DNA of 64,000 bases from Opitutia bacterium (GCA_947453695.1 CANGHW010000013.1:1-64000), one strand, 5' to 3'. Positions 48,954 through 59,700 are shown, numbered from the stretch's first letter. The notes: generated from the letters alone by a model not told the origin. A program made the numbers and translations.

Positions 48954-51854
48954 TCAATACTCAAACGTCGTCGTCAGCCGGTAGGCGCGCGGGGCGTTGA
49001 GATAGACGCGGAGGAGGCCGTTGTAGGTCGTGTTGTAGCGACCGAGGCCGACGAGGTAGGAGTTGGTCACGTTGGTCACGTTGAGCTGCACCGAGACCGG
49101 GATCTTTCCCCACGGCAGACGCGTGCGGTAACCCGCAAAGGCGTCGCCCATCAGCGTCGGCGTGCCCCAGTAGTCGCGGCCCGTCGAGGTGTCGGTGCTC
49201 ACGAAGTTCCGGCTCTGGAAGCGCACCGCGCCGCCGGCAAATCCGCCTTTCAACCGGCCTTCGCGAAACGTGTAGCGGCCGGTGAGGTTGGCCTTGTGTG
49301 GCCGCGTGCCGAAGGGCGCGGATTGGCGCGTAGTCTGAAATGCCAGCTCGCTTTCGATCGTCGCGATTTCGCTGTTGATCGTGTTGAGCAGTGTCGGGTT
49401 GCCCGCTGCGAGCGCGCGCCACTCGGGGAACTTCGCCGCAAAGAAGCTGAGGATTTCCTTGTAGTGATTGCCGCGGCGGCGGTCCGTGTAGGAGTAGCCG
49501 AGACGCAGCGTGAGCGCCTGCGTCGGGTTGGCGACGAACTCCACTTCGTAGCCCTTGGTGAAGAGGTCGATGATGCCCGCGTTGTAAGTGATGGCCTGCG
49601 CGTCGTATTGGGCGGAGGTAAGTTTGCCGGCGTCGCGCAGAGCTCCAACGATGTTGAGGAGGTTGTCGCCGCCGAGGGAGCCGGAGGTCGAAACGGTGAG
49701 GCCGTCGGGGATCACACTGGCATCGTTCAACTGGTCGGACTTGTAGTAAGTCGCCCGCAGGAAGGTTCGGTTGTCGCCGAAGAAATCGAACATCACACCG
49801 AGATCCTGCCCGGAACCGGTGACGGGTGGGGGCACGCCGCCGTTGGGGAGCACGGTGCGGTCGAAGCGGGGCGGACCGTTGCTCTCAGAGGTGTTGTAGA
49901 AAAACGAGAGGCGCTTGTTCGCGTGGAGCACCGCGCCGGCGGTGATCGTCTTCGGTTCGTAGCGGTTCACCGTGTAGTTGCCGTTGAAATCCCACTCATT
50001 GAGCAGGACTTGGTGCGAGGTCACGCGCGGATCGGTCGGACTCGTTACCCGGGCCTCTTCCTCGTTACGGAAAGTCACTTTGTCGCGGCGGTAGCCGAGC
50101 GTCGTGACGAGGCGGTCCTTCCACCAGAAACTCTGGCCGGCGAACATGTAAGAATCGATTTCCTTGAACGCGTGGGCGTTGGCTTTCACGCGGGAGACAA
50201 ATGTCGGTGTGATCTGGCGGCCGTTGTAGGTGAAGGGCTGGACCGCGGCGCGCGGATCGCCGGCGTAGTAGGTCGTGAAGTCGCCCTCGGTCACGTATTG
50301 GCGGCGGTTGAGCTGATTCTGCGCACCCTCAGGCGTGGCGGCGTTAGTGATAGCAACGTAGGCGGAATCGATAAGGATTTCATTCTTCCAGCGGCGGGTG
50401 CGTTCCTGTTTCGAATGCTCCACCAAGCCCGCGACCCGGTGGCGGCCGAGCCACTTGCCGGCGTCGAATTCATACGCGGCCGTGAGGCGGGCGACGTCGT
50501 TGGTCGTCACCAAGGCGTCCTTGAACCACGTGGTGTCCATGTAGAGGCCACCGCGGCTGGGATTGGCCACCGTGGCCGTGCCACCCGCGGGCGCGGGAAG
50601 CGTGATATTGGGGTCGCCGCGGAGTTCCGGGAGCGTGGTATTGGCGCCGTCGGTGTTCACGCGGCCCTCGTTGTGAAACACGGAGCCGACGACCGTGATG
50701 GACGGCGTCACGCGCTGCTCGATGTTCACGTTGAAGCTGTCGAAATCCTGCCGGCGCAGGCCGCCCGGCCCGATGTAGTTATACTGGTTGGGTGCGAGGG
50801 AGACGGGCGCGAGCGTAGTTGCGGAAAACGTGCTGCTGCTCTGCAGCTCGCCCTTGAGGTTGTAGACGATACCGCTGTTGCCAGTGAGCGTGAAGCGGTC
50901 CGTGCCCGTGGCGAAGCGCGCCGTGCCCGGCACCGCGACGCCGTCCGCAGTCGGGCGGCCGTTGTTCAGCCACAGCGAGATGCTATCCACGGCGTTGCCG
51001 GTCACCGAGAGACTGTTGCTCGTGCGGCCTTTTTCATACGAGCCGTCGATCGTCGTGTGCTTGAAGGGCTTGATCGTCACCGCGCCGGTGAAGCGGTCCT
51101 GATCGTCGCGCGTCCACTTCCGCCAGCCTTCCGCGGTGTGGTGCACGCCGAGGAGGCGCAGCGCTACTTTGTCCTTCACGATCGGTCGGTTGAAATCGAG
51201 TTCATAGCGCTGGTAGTCGTATTCCGCGAACACGGTCTTGAGCGTCGTGCGCGGGCGGCGGACGTTGGCCTTTTTTCCGGTGATCGAAACGAGACCGCCC
51301 GCCGGCCCGAGACCGAAGAGGATGGAGTTGGGGCCGCTCGACACCTCGGCGCGCTCGACGTTGTAGAGGTCGTTGGGCGCGGAGGCGTCGACGAAGTCGC
51401 GTGAGACGCCGCCGATGATGCCACGCACGCGGAACGAATAGTCGCCGCCTGTCGAGTCGCGACCGGGCGGGTTGTTGAAGCCCGCCTGCGCGTCCTCCAG
51501 CTCGACCTCGATGTTCGTCGCATACGCGAGCATCTCAGAGAGATTCGTCGCCGCGATGTCGGAGAGGAACTCCGGCGTGAAGGGCGAGACCGAGGCCGGC
51601 GTGTCCTTCAGGCGCGCGTTGAGGCGACTGCCGCTCGTGGTGTTACCCGCCTGATAGCCGACATCGTCCTCGGCCCGGACTTCGAACACGGAGAGCTCGA
51701 CCGGCTGCGTCTCGGCGGAGCGAGGGGCGGGCGCGGCGGAGGCAGACGGCGAGGGCGCAGTCTGCGCACCGGCCGTGAAGGGACTGGCGGCCAACACACT
51801 CGCGGCAAGCGCGAGGCCGGCGCGGGAAAACGCAGCAATGACAGGCTGTTCCAT
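48954..51854 (-). CDS. TonB-dependent outer-membrane receptor
   Basis: A 966-residue receptor. Signal peptide about 1-29 (AGLALAASVLAASPFTAGAQ). A plug domain follows with VELSVFEVRAEDDVGY (likely TonB-box region), GSRLNARLKDTPASVSPFTP, SDIAATNLSEMLAYATNIEV and VERAEVSSGPNSILFGLGPA. The barrel runs to the C-terminal YRLTTTFEY, ending in the expected aromatic residue. A 22-strand barrel is expected for this length. It imports a ligand across the outer membrane using TonB energy. The ligand cannot be read, since no substrate-binding partner is adjacent. The YkgJ-like and hypothetical genes downstream on the same strand are in position to be cotranscribed. ATG at 51854 gives the signal peptide. 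Confidence 0.93.
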   Translation of the reverse strand: MEQPVIAAFSRAGLALAASVLAASPFTAGAQTAPSPSASAAPAPRSAETQPVELSVFEVRAEDDVGYQAGNTTSGSRLNARLKDTPASVSPFTPEFLSDIAATNLSEMLAYATNIEVELEDAQAGFNNPPGRDSTGGDYSFRVRGIIGGVSRDFVDASAPNDLYNVERAEVSSGPNSILFGLGPAGGLVSITGKKANVRRPRTTLKTVFAEYDYQRYELDFNRPIVKDKVALRLLGVHHTAEGWRKWTRDDQDRFTGAVTIKPFKHTTIDGSYEKGRTSNSLSVTGNAVDSISLWLNNGRPTADGVAVPGTARFATGTDRFTLTGNSGIVYNLKGELQSSSTFSATTLAPVSLAPNQYNYIGPGGLRRQDFDSFNVNIEQRVTPSITVVGSVFHNEGRVNTDGANTTLPELRGDPNITLPAPAGGTATVANPSRGGLYMDTTWFKDALVTTNDVARLTAAYEFDAGKWLGRHRVAGLVEHSKQERTRRWKNEILIDSAYVAITNAATPEGAQNQLNRRQYVTEGDFTTYYAGDPRAAVQPFTYNGRQITPTFVSRVKANAHAFKEIDSYMFAGQSFWWKDRLVTTLGYRRDKVTFRNEEEARVTSPTDPRVTSHQVLLNEWDFNGNYTVNRYEPKTITAGAVLHANKRLSFFYNTSESNGPPRFDRTVLPNGGVPPPVTGSGQDLGVMFDFFGDNRTFLRATYYKSDQLNDASVIPDGLTVSTSGSLGGDNLLNIVGALRDAGKLTSAQYDAQAITYNAGIIDLFTKGYEVEFVANPTQALTLRLGYSYTDRRRGNHYKEILSFFAAKFPEWRALAAGNPTLLNTINSEIATIESELAFQTTRQSAPFGTRPHKANLTGRYTFREGRLKGGFAGGAVRFQSRNFVSTDTSTGRDYWGTPTLMGDAFAGYRTRLPWGKIPVSVQLNVTNVTNSYLVGLGRYNTTYNGLLRVYLNAPRAYRLTTTFEY

Positions 51855-51967
51855 AGGGGTAAATGGGCTGGGATAACCGGGGCTACCGGCGCGGAGTCGA
51901 TCCGCGCAGAAGACATGACGTCGTCGCCGCCCGGCGTGCAAGTCCGCAGGCGCCGACCCCGCACCAG

Positions 51968-52438
51968 TCACTCGCCCGGCGGACGGCGCTCCATCAGCTC
52001 CCAATCGAGCTGCGAAGCTTTCAGCGACAGATTGATCTCCGCGAGAAACGCACACATCGCCCCGATCAACGCCACGATCGCCGCGCAGAACAGGATCACG
52101 AGCAACGGCGCAATCTCCATCCTCGCCAGCGCCGCGAGAAACAACCCGAGGATCAGCACCCCCACGCATAGCACCGTAGTCGTCACCAGCGCGATCGCCA
52201 TCCTCAGCAATCGGGCGCGCCGCTGCAGGATCGCGACCTGCGCCCGGAGGTTCTCGACGGCCGCTGCCGATTTTCCACCGGTCTCCACCTCGTGGATCAA
52301 TGCCCGCGAGCGGTCCAGCATGCGGCCGAAGCGGTTCGTGAGCGTGAGCAGGAGCAGGCCAACCCCCGAGATGAGGATCACCGGCCCGACCGCGAGCTGC
52401 AGCGTCGGGACGAGTTCGGTCAACGTGAGTTCTTTCAT
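51968..52438 (-). CDS. DUF2721 membrane protein
   Basis: A 156-residue protein with three hydrophobic segments: near 14-34 (LQLAVGPVILISGVGLLLLT), 83-103 (MAIALVTTTVLCVGVLILGL), and 115-135 (LVILFCAAIVALIGAMCAFL). It has the DUF2721 pattern NRFGRMLDRSRALIHE followed by a helical LRAQVAILQRRARLLRMAI and a final LSLKASQLDWEL. The function is unknown. The ATG at 52438 (MKELTLTEL) is preferred to an upstream start at 52522 that would overlap a neighbouring gene region. It is divergent from the DUF4202 gene and lies 113 bases upstream of the TonB receptor. Confidence 0.9.
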   Translation of the reverse strand: MKELTLTELVPTLQLAVGPVILISGVGLLLLTLTNRFGRMLDRSRALIHEVETGGKSAAAVENLRAQVAILQRRARLLRMAIALVTTTVLCVGVLILGLFLAALARMEIAPLLVILFCAAIVALIGAMCAFLAEINLSLKASQLDWELMERRPPGE

Positions 52439-52533
52439 GGGTTCCAGCCTGAGCCAATCTCCCGCGTGTATACAGCCTGCAATGCATCCACCGCTTGCCG
52501 CGCTGCGTCCAAAACTTTCCACTCCGTCCCGCC

Positions 52534-53121
52534 ATGGACGCCTACGCCCACGCCCGCTCCCTCATCGACGCCGCGCACGCCGCCGATCCCGCCCGCGCGG
52601 CCGACGGCCGCCCCGCCGAACTCGTCTACGGCGAGCGCGTCGAGGCTTGGGTCGTCCGCCTCGTGCCCGCCGCTTCGCCCGCCCTCCGCCTCGCCGCCCG
52701 CAGCCAGCATCTCGAACGCTGGCTCACGCCGCGCATAACGTTTCCCGAGGGCAAAGCCGGCTATCTGACCTGGCGCCGTTCGCTTTATACGAAACAAGCC
52801 GAGCGCGCCCGCCGCCTGCTCCTCGAGGCCGGCGTTCCCGCCACCGAAGCCGCCGATGTTGCCACCTGGGTTTCGAAGACCGGCCTGAAAACCAACGCAG
52901 GCACCCAAGCCCTCGAAGACGCCGCATGCCTCGTGTTTCTGGAAAACGAGATCGGCGCCTTCGCGGCCCAACACGCCGACTACCCGCGGGAGAAGTTCAT
53001 CGAGATCCTCCGCAAGACCTGGAAAAAAATGAGCCCCGCCGCGCATGACGCTGCCTTGTCCCTCGATCTCCCGCCCGCCATCGCCGCCCTCGTGCGCGAA
53101 GCGCTCAGCGGCGCGGCGTGA
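52534..53121 (+). CDS. DUF4202 family protein
   Basis: A 195-residue cytoplasmic protein. DUF4202 features run throughout: MDAYAHARSLIDAAHAADP, ELVYGERVEAWVVRLVPAAS, LRLAARSQHLERWLTPRITF, GKAGYLTWRRSLYTKQAERA, and a terminal KTGLKTNAGTQALEDAACLV. The His and Glu residues in RSQHLERW and ALEDAACLVF resemble an HD-like metal site. The biochemical role is unknown. The ATG at 52534 is the one that gives the usual MDAY start. The short exported heme-binding protein and an acetyltransferase follow on the same strand. Confidence 0.92.
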   Translation: MDAYAHARSLIDAAHAADPARAADGRPAELVYGERVEAWVVRLVPAASPALRLAARSQHLERWLTPRITFPEGKAGYLTWRRSLYTKQAERARRLLLEAGVPATEAADVATWVSKTGLKTNAGTQALEDAACLVFLENEIGAFAAQHADYPREKFIEILRKTWKKMSPAAHDAALSLDLPPAIAALVREALSGAA

Positions 53122-53240
53122 GGCCGGTCTAGGCGCCTGGCCCATCAGCCTCTTGGGTAGCGGCTGGTTTGGCCGCGCGCGGGCTTGTCGACCCGCTGGT
53201 GCTGCGTCACCGTCATCACGCCTGCTTCGTCTTACCCGTC

Positions 53241-53702
53241 ATGGTCAAAAAAATCCTCCTCGGCCTCGCTGCGCTTCTCGTCGTCGCCCAATTCATCCGG
53301 CCGGCGAAGAACATCTCCACGACCCCGCCCGACAAGGACGACTTCATCGTCAGCCTCGCCCCACCTGCCGAGATCAAGACCATGCTCCAAGTCGCCTGCT
53401 ACGACTGCCACTCCGATAACACCCGTTACCCGTGGTATGCCGAGCTCCAGCCCGGCGGCTGGTGGCTCAAGCAGCACATCGACGACGGCAAGAACGAGTT
53501 CAACTTCTCCGTCTTCGGCGGCTACAGCGCCAAGAAAAAGGCCAAGAAACTCTCCGCGCTCGTCGACGTAATCGGCGACCGCTCCATGCCGCTCAAGTCC
53601 TACACGTGGATCCACCGCGACGCGATTTTCACCGACGCGCAGATTAAAACACTCACGACCTGGCTCGAGGCGCAGGGAGAGAAGCTCGCCGACGAAAAGT
53701 AG
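53241..53702 (+). CDS. Haem-binding domain protein with one CxxCH
   Basis: A 153-residue exported protein of the haem_bd group. Signal/anchor helix ILLGLAALLVVAQFIRP (5-21), one heme site C53-Y-D-C56-H57 in ACYDCHSDNTRYPWY, then YAELQPGGWWLKQHIDDGKN, typical of the family, and IGDRSMPLKSYTWIH with a Met that may be the second ligand. It is likely a periplasmic electron-transfer or heme-handling protein of unknown partner. The ATG at 53241 starts the signal helix; upstream frame is unlikely. The GNAT acetyltransferase starts two bases after its stop. Confidence 0.92.
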   Translation: MVKKILLGLAALLVVAQFIRPAKNISTTPPDKDDFIVSLAPPAEIKTMLQVACYDCHSDNTRYPWYAELQPGGWWLKQHIDDGKNEFNFSVFGGYSAKKKAKKLSALVDVIGDRSMPLKSYTWIHRDAIFTDAQIKTLTTWLEAQGEKLADEK

Positions 53703-53704
53703 CC

Positions 53705-54271
53705 GTGCCCAACTCCGCTCCCCAACCGCCGCCGCCCGCCACGTTTGTGACGGCCCGCCTCTTCGCCCGGCGACCGCGGGCGGACGATGCGCCAGCGGTG
53801 TTTGCGGCCTATGCAAGTGATCCGGAGGTGACCCGCTATCTATCTTGGCCGCTCTATACCCGCGTGGAGCCACTGGCGGCATTTCTTGGCGAAGCGGCGG
53901 CAAACTGGGATAAACGCGATCGCCCCGTGCCGCTCGCATGGCTCCTCTGTCTCAAGGGCACCGACACCCCCATCGGCTCCATCGGCGTTACGCTCGAAGG
54001 CCAAGGGCGGGCGATGTTCGGCTACGTGCTCGCGAAGAAATTCTGGGGCCACGGCTTCACCGCCGAAGCACTCACCTACCTGGTCGACTGGGCGCTGTCG
54101 CGGCCGGACCTCTACCGCGCCTACGCGTTTTGCGACGTGGATAATCTCGCCTCGGCCCGCGTGATGGAAAAGGCGGGAATGACGCGCGAAGGCATTCTGC
54201 GCCGCTGGCACATCGCCCCTACGCTCGGCCCGGAGCCGCGCGACTGTATCGTCTGCGCGAAGGTGCGCTGA
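53705..54271 (+). CDS. GNAT-family acetyltransferase (RimJ/RimL type)
   Basis: A 188-residue N-acetyltransferase. It begins with a GTG at 53705 (reads VPNSAPQPP), two bases after the previous stop. RimJ/RimL features are ARLFARRPRADDAPAVFAAY, SDPEVTRYLSWPLYT, GYVLAKKFWGHGFTAEALTY (acetyl-CoA-binding loop), and YAFCDVDNLASARVMEKAGM with LRRWHIAP at the end. It probably acetylates an amino group of a protein or small molecule; a ribosomal protein target is one option. It is coupled to the heme-binding gene by tight spacing, yet no functional link is clear. Confidence 0.9.
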   Translation: MPNSAPQPPPPATFVTARLFARRPRADDAPAVFAAYASDPEVTRYLSWPLYTRVEPLAAFLGEAAANWDKRDRPVPLAWLLCLKGTDTPIGSIGVTLEGQGRAMFGYVLAKKFWGHGFTAEALTYLVDWALSRPDLYRAYAFCDVDNLASARVMEKAGMTREGILRRWHIAPTLGPEPRDCIVCAKVR

Positions 54272-54307
54272 CCGCGCGCCGCCAAGGCCCCGCGCGTCCG
54301 GCGGTGC

Positions 54308-55714
54308 CTAGCGCGCCGGAGCGAGCACGTTGTCCATCGGCCGGCCATCGGCTGTCGGTAACGCCACGTCTAGCAACCGCGCGATCGTCGGCGCCACGTC
54401 GAGGTTGCGCACGCGGTCGAGTTTTACGCCCCGGCGGATGCCGGCGCCCTGCGCGATGAAAATCCCGTCGAGCTCCGGATCACTGCTCGGGTAGCCGTGC
54501 GTGCCGCCGTAGTTCACCGAGGGGCCGTTCACGATGTCGCCGGTCGCCGCGCCCGTGAAGGCGTAGCCGGCCTTCGGGTAGAGAATGATTTCGCCCATCG
54601 CCTCGTTCTCCTCGGGCGTGGGCAGTCCGCGCGCGTGAGCCTCGGTCGCAGCGTCGAGCACTTCGGCGACGCCCTCGGTCGCCGCAAAGAGCGCCTTCAA
54701 TTTCGGCAACAGCTCCGCGCGCCGCGCCGGCTCGGTAATGTAGACAAACGCAATACCACCCTGCGTGCCCACGTAGGCGTCGCACTGCGCGATGGTCGCG
54801 CCGGCGGGCTGGAGCAGGCCGGCTTTTTTCAACGCGACGTTCGGGTAAATGAACTTGTCGACCTTCTTGAAACCGTGGTCGGTCGTGACGATCACCGTCG
54901 TCTGTTCACGCCGGCCGCTCGCGTCGATCGCCTTGAGCAGATCGCCCACGTAGCGATCCGCGAGGCGTAGCGCGGCGCGGCCTTCCTCTGAATTGGGCCC
55001 GTAGCGATGGTGCTGGCCGTCGGTGTTGAGCGGGTGAAACAGCAGCAAGTTGGGCCGGTGTTTTTGAAAAACGAAACTCGCCGCGCGCGTCCACAACTCG
55101 TCGCGCTCAGCGGCGTTAAGTCGCTTCGGGGGCTCGATGTTCAGGCCGACGACCGGCTTTTTTTCGGCGACGGATAGAATTTCCTGCTCCGTCGCGACAC
55201 CCGCAGCGACCATTTCACGCGGGAGCACTGCGGTGGGATCGACGATTTCGGCGAAACTCCAATTGATCGTGCCGGGACGCGTGATCGCGACCCAATCCAC
55301 CTCGGCCGTCGTGAGACCCCCGTGGAACGCGGCATCGTAAACCGTCGGCACGCGCACGAGTTTGGCTTTGTCGGCCCACTGTTCGTTCTTGATCGGTTTC
55401 CCTGGTCCAAGGCGGGTGACGAGACCGTTGTAAAGCACACCGTGTTTCTGCGGTGCGACACCAGTAACGAGTGAAGTGTGGTTGGGCCAGGTGATCGCGG
55501 GATTCACGATGGTCATCGCATCGGCGACGACGCCCGCAGCGGCCAGCTGGCGGAGATGGGGCAACGCGAGCGTCTCGTCGCGCCAGAGGTAGGCCGGGAA
55601 ACCGTCGAGGCTGATGAGCACAACATGGCGGTCGGCGTTGGCGGCAAACGCAGGCGCGGTCGCCAGGAGTGCGAGTAGCGTGAGCGCGTGGCGGCGAAGC
55701 GAAGGGGATTTCAT
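54308..55714 (-). CDS. Nucleotide pyrophosphatase/phosphodiesterase (alkaline-phosphatase superfamily), exported
   Basis: A 468-residue exported phosphohydrolase. Signal peptide RRHALTLLALLATAPAFAAN (5-25). NPP/PC-PLC features: VVLISLDGFPAYLW (first metal Asp), NPAITWPNHTSLVTG with the Thr nucleophile context, HPLNTDGQHHRYGPNS (metal ligands), and VIVTTDHGFKKV (DHG) with GTHGYPSSDPELDGIFIAQG near the end. It cleaves nucleotide phosphodiesters or pyrophosphates outside the cytoplasm, feeding phosphate scavenging. The ATG at 55714 gives the signal peptide. It is followed downstream by no gene on the same strand within 36 bases and sits downstream of the esterase gene. Confidence 0.93.
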   Translation of the reverse strand: MKSPSLRRHALTLLALLATAPAFAANADRHVVLISLDGFPAYLWRDETLALPHLRQLAAAGVVADAMTIVNPAITWPNHTSLVTGVAPQKHGVLYNGLVTRLGPGKPIKNEQWADKAKLVRVPTVYDAAFHGGLTTAEVDWVAITRPGTINWSFAEIVDPTAVLPREMVAAGVATEQEILSVAEKKPVVGLNIEPPKRLNAAERDELWTRAASFVFQKHRPNLLLFHPLNTDGQHHRYGPNSEEGRAALRLADRYVGDLLKAIDASGRREQTTVIVTTDHGFKKVDKFIYPNVALKKAGLLQPAGATIAQCDAYVGTQGGIAFVYITEPARRAELLPKLKALFAATEGVAEVLDAATEAHARGLPTPEENEAMGEIILYPKAGYAFTGAATGDIVNGPSVNYGGTHGYPSSDPELDGIFIAQGAGIRRGVKLDRVRNLDVAPTIARLLDVALPTADGRPMDNVLAPAR

Positions 55715-55796
55715 GCGAAGGGAAGTTGCGCAGAGAGACGCGCGGCGCAGACCGAGGCAACGCCGCACTCGGTGTGTCGCACAGAAGTCACCGGGG

Positions 55797-56534
55797 TCAG
55801 CCCGGAAACAGCGCGCGCAGACCTGCGCCAAAAGCGTCGGGGAGGACGTCGAAGTGGTTCTTTCCGGGGAAACGCTGCGACGTCACCGCGAGCTGCGGAA
55901 ACGGCAGCGCGGCGAGTTGGTCTTCGAGCAAGGCGAGGTCGCCGGTCATCGACGTAGAGTCTTCCTCGCCGACACTGAGGTAGAGTTTCGCCGGCAGCGC
56001 GACGCCCTTGCGCTGGAGATTCTGCGCGTCGCACAGGATCGCGCGGTCCGCCCACCAGAGAGACGGCGCGCTCGCGAGATGGTGGGTAAAAAATGGTTTT
56101 TCCTGCCACAGTGCGTGCAACACGAAGAGCGAGCCGAGCGAGTGGCCGGCGATTCCGCGCACGTCGTTGCGCACGGGCACGCGGCGCGCGAGGTCCGGCC
56201 AAAACGTGTGCGTGAGAAATCTCCGGAAACCCTCCGCGCCGCCACTTTCCGCTTCTGTCGGGAGTGCCGCCGGCGTGTAGTCGCGCACGCGCCAGTTGCC
56301 CGGCTTCATGTAGCTCGCGCCGTAGCCGAGGCCGACGAGCACGAGAGGGGCGACCTCGCCGGCGGCGCGGGCCGCACGATAAGCGTCGACCGCAAAACGA
56401 AACTGGTCGTCGCCATCTAGGAACAAGACGGCCGGATGCGGACCGGGCTCGCTGACCGGCGGCACTTCGAGAAACACGAGGTAGTCGGTGCCAGTGGCGG
56501 GATCGGTCAGGGTGTAGGCGGGCTGCGGTTTCAT
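55797..56534 (-). CDS. Alpha/beta hydrolase (esterase D/IroE-like)
   Basis: A 245-residue serine hydrolase. The nucleophile elbow is GIAGHSLGSLFVLHAL (G-H-S-L-G), and a terminal PGKNHFDVLPDAF carries the His. Other features: DYLVFLEVPPVSEPGPHPAV, FLDGDDQFRFAVDAYRAARA, and LVGLGYGASYM, matching the esterase-D-like or IroE/Fes group of putative enterobactin-type esterases. There is no signal peptide. A role in hydrolysing a siderophore or acyl ester is possible. It is 82 bases upstream of the phosphodiesterase gene on the same strand and divergent from the S9 peptidase. Confidence 0.9.
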   Translation of the reverse strand: MKPQPAYTLTDPATGTDYLVFLEVPPVSEPGPHPAVLFLDGDDQFRFAVDAYRAARAAGEVAPLVLVGLGYGASYMKPGNWRVRDYTPAALPTEAESGGAEGFRRFLTHTFWPDLARRVPVRNDVRGIAGHSLGSLFVLHALWQEKPFFTHHLASAPSLWWADRAILCDAQNLQRKGVALPAKLYLSVGEEDSTSMTGDLALLEDQLAALPFPQLAVTSQRFPGKNHFDVLPDAFGAGLRALFPG

Positions 56535-56701
56535 GATGTCACGCAACGTTGCGAGGACCACAGCCGCGCGCAAATTGGTCCGGCGATGGCCACCGTGACG
56601 CCGCCAATCGGCTTGCGCTCGGCTCGCCGCCGCGGGGTAGTGGACGCCTCCTCGTGCGGCGTATTCCGCGGCGCACGTCGAAATCTCCCGCTTTCCCCGT
56701 C

Positions 56702-59700
56702 ATGCTCACCCATCGCGTCGGTTTCCGTGTTTTTGTGCTCTCGCTCATCGTCGCCCTGAGCCTGCCGCTCGGCGCCCAGCCCGCGGCCCCCAGGCCGCTT
56801 ACCCACGAGGACTTCGATGCGTGGCGCAGCCTGTTTACGCCGACGCTCTCGCGCGACGGTCGCTGGCTCGCCTACTCTTCCATGCCGCAGGATGGCGACG
56901 GCGATGTCGTCGTCCGCGAACTCGCCACGGGTAAAGAGCAACGCCTCCCAGTCGGTATGCTACTGCCGCCACCTCTCACAACCGGCGACGAGGCCGCGCC
57001 CAATCCCGAGGCCGGCCCGCCCCAGCCGCGTAACATCCGCCTCACATTCTCCAGCGACAGCCGATTCCTCGCGACCAGCACGCACCCGACCAAGGCTGAG
57101 ATCGCGCAGGCTCGGAAGGACAAGAAAAAGCCCGAGGAGGGCCCGAAAAACGGTCTGCTCATCCTCAACCTCGCCACCGGCGAAACCACCCGCGTGCCGA
57201 TGGTAAAGAGTTTCCAACTCCCCACCCGTGGCGGCGCTTGGCTCGCCTACCTCAAGGAACCGAAGCCCGAAATTGCGAAGGCCGCCGACGAGAAAATCGA
57301 CCAGACCGCCAAGCCTGTCGAGGGCCGCACCGAAGAAGATGGCGACGACCCGTTCGCCGAGGATGACGCTGACCAAAATACCAAGCGCGGCACCACGAAA
57401 TCCGGCAGCGCCGCCACCTCCGCCACCGGTGAGACGCCCGGCCGCACCTACGGCACCGACCTCGTCCTCCGCGATCTCGCCGCCGCGTCGCAACGCACCT
57501 TCGAAAACGCCCTCGACTATTCATTCGCCCGTGACGGCAAGACGCTCCTCTACACCGTCGCCGCCAAGACCGAGACTACCAACGGTGTCTACGCCGTCAC
57601 CCCCGGCGACGCCGCCGCTCCTCTCGCCCTCCTCGCCGGCAAAGGCAAATACTCGAAACTCACCTGGGACCGCGAGCAGGCCCAGGCCGTCTTCGTCAGC
57701 GACCGCGACGATGCCGCTTCCCGCACTCCCAAGTGGAAAGCCTACCACTGGCCGCGCGGCGCTGCCGCCGCTACCGAACTTGTCCGCGGCGAGACCGCCG
57801 GCCCTGCCGATGGCCTCGTGCTCAGCGACAAGGGCCAACTCGGCTTCTCACGCGACGGCAAGAAACTCTACCTCCCCGCCGCCACCCCGCCCAAGCCGCC
57901 GCGCCGGCCCGACACCCTGCCGCCCGACGAGGAAAAAGTCACCGCCGACCTCTGGCGTTGGAACGACGACCTTGTCCAACCCATGCAGAAGGTCCGCGCC
58001 AACCAAGAGCGCAACCGCACCTATCGCGGCGTGCTCGACCTCGCCACTCACCGCTACACGCAACTCGCCGACTCCGCCCTCGCCATCGTCACGCTGAGCG
58101 ACGACGGCACGCGCGCCCTCGGCAGCGACGACCGCGCGTATCGACGCCTCATCGATTTCGACGGACGCTACACCGACTACCACCTCGTCGATCCTGTCAC
58201 CGGCGCCCGCCGCCTCGTGCTGGAAAAGCAACGCGCCGAAGGCGCCGTCCCCCAATGGTCGCCCGACGGTCGTTGGGTCGCGTGGTTCCAGAGCAAACAC
58301 TGGCACCTGCTCAACACCGCCGACGGCACGACCCGCTCCCTCACCGCCGCGATCAAGCCACCCGTTTGGAACGAACAGGACGACCGCCCCGAACCCCCAT
58401 CGCCCTACGGCGCCGCCGGCTGGACCAAGGACAGCCAGTCTCTCGTGATCTATGACCGCTACGACGTCTGGCAGGTTTTCACCGACGACCGCCCCGCGAA
58501 AAACCTCACCGCCGGCCACGGTCGCGCTACGAAGACCATCCTCCGCGTGCAACGCATCGAGCCCTTCGAAGAAGACGACGAGGAGCGCGGCCTCGATCCC
58601 GCGAAGCCCCTCATTCTCCGCGGCGAAAGCGAGGAGACGCGCGCCAGCGGTTTCTTCCGCACTACTTTCGACGGCGCGAAAGCACCCACGCGCACCCTCT
58701 GGGGCGACATGAGCTACCGCTACGTCGCCCGCGCCGCCGAAGCCGACGTGCTCCTCGTCACCGCCGCGCGCTTCGACGTATTTCCCGATCTGCACACGAC
58801 CGATGCCACCCTCACCACACTGACCAAAGTCTCCGACGGCGCAGCGCAGCAGAAGGCGTTTCTCTGGGGCACCGCCGAGCTCGTGAATTTCAAAAACAAG
58901 CAGGGCGTCCCGCTCCAGGCCACGCTCTACAAACCGGCAAACTTCGACCCGAAGAAAAAATATCCGTTGATGGTCTACATCTACGAGCGCCTCTCGCAAA
59001 ACGTGAACGAGTTCGTAACGCCGCGCCCCAGCAACGCCGTCAATGCCGCCCTCTACGCCAGCAACGGCTACCTCGTGCTACAGCCCGATATCGTCTACAC
59101 CACCGGCGAACCCGGCCAGAGCGCACTCCGCTGCGTCCTTCCCGCCGTCGATGCCGTCGTGAAGCGTGGGTGCGTCGATGAAAAAGCCATCGGCATCCAA
59201 GGCCACTCCTGGGGCGGCTACCAGATTGCCTACATGGTTACGCAGACGGACCGCTTCCGCGCCGCCGAAGCCGGCGCCGCCGTCGGCAACATGACAAGCG
59301 CCTACTCCGGCATCCGTTGGGGGAGCGGCCTCCCGCGCCAGTTCCAATACGAGCAGACCCAGAGTCGCCTCGGGAAATCGCTGCAGGCCGCGCCCCAGCT
59401 CTACCTCGACAACTCGCCGATTTTCCAAATCGAGAAAGTCCACACGCCGCTGCTTCTAATGGCCAACGACGCCGACGACGCCGTGCCGTGGTATCAGGGC
59501 ATCGAGCTCTTCCTCGCCCTGCGCCGCCAGGGCAAACCCGCGTGGCTGTTCAACTACAACGGCCAGGCTCACAACCTCCGCCGCCGCGCCGACCAAAAGG
59601 ATTTCGCGAAACGGATGAACCAGTTCTTCGACCACTACCTCAAAGGCTCCCCCGCCCCCGAGTGGATGGAAAAAGGCATCCCCTATCTCGACCGCGACGA

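Noticed and set aside
49296-51404. A 702-codon plus-strand frame opposite the TonB receptor
   Set aside because: Antisense to a well-supported receptor; composition follows the complementary codons and no motif is present.
54271-54307. GC-rich inverted sequence between the acetyltransferase and phosphodiesterase genes
   Set aside because: The pairing has several mismatches and no T-run, so it is not a supportable terminator.
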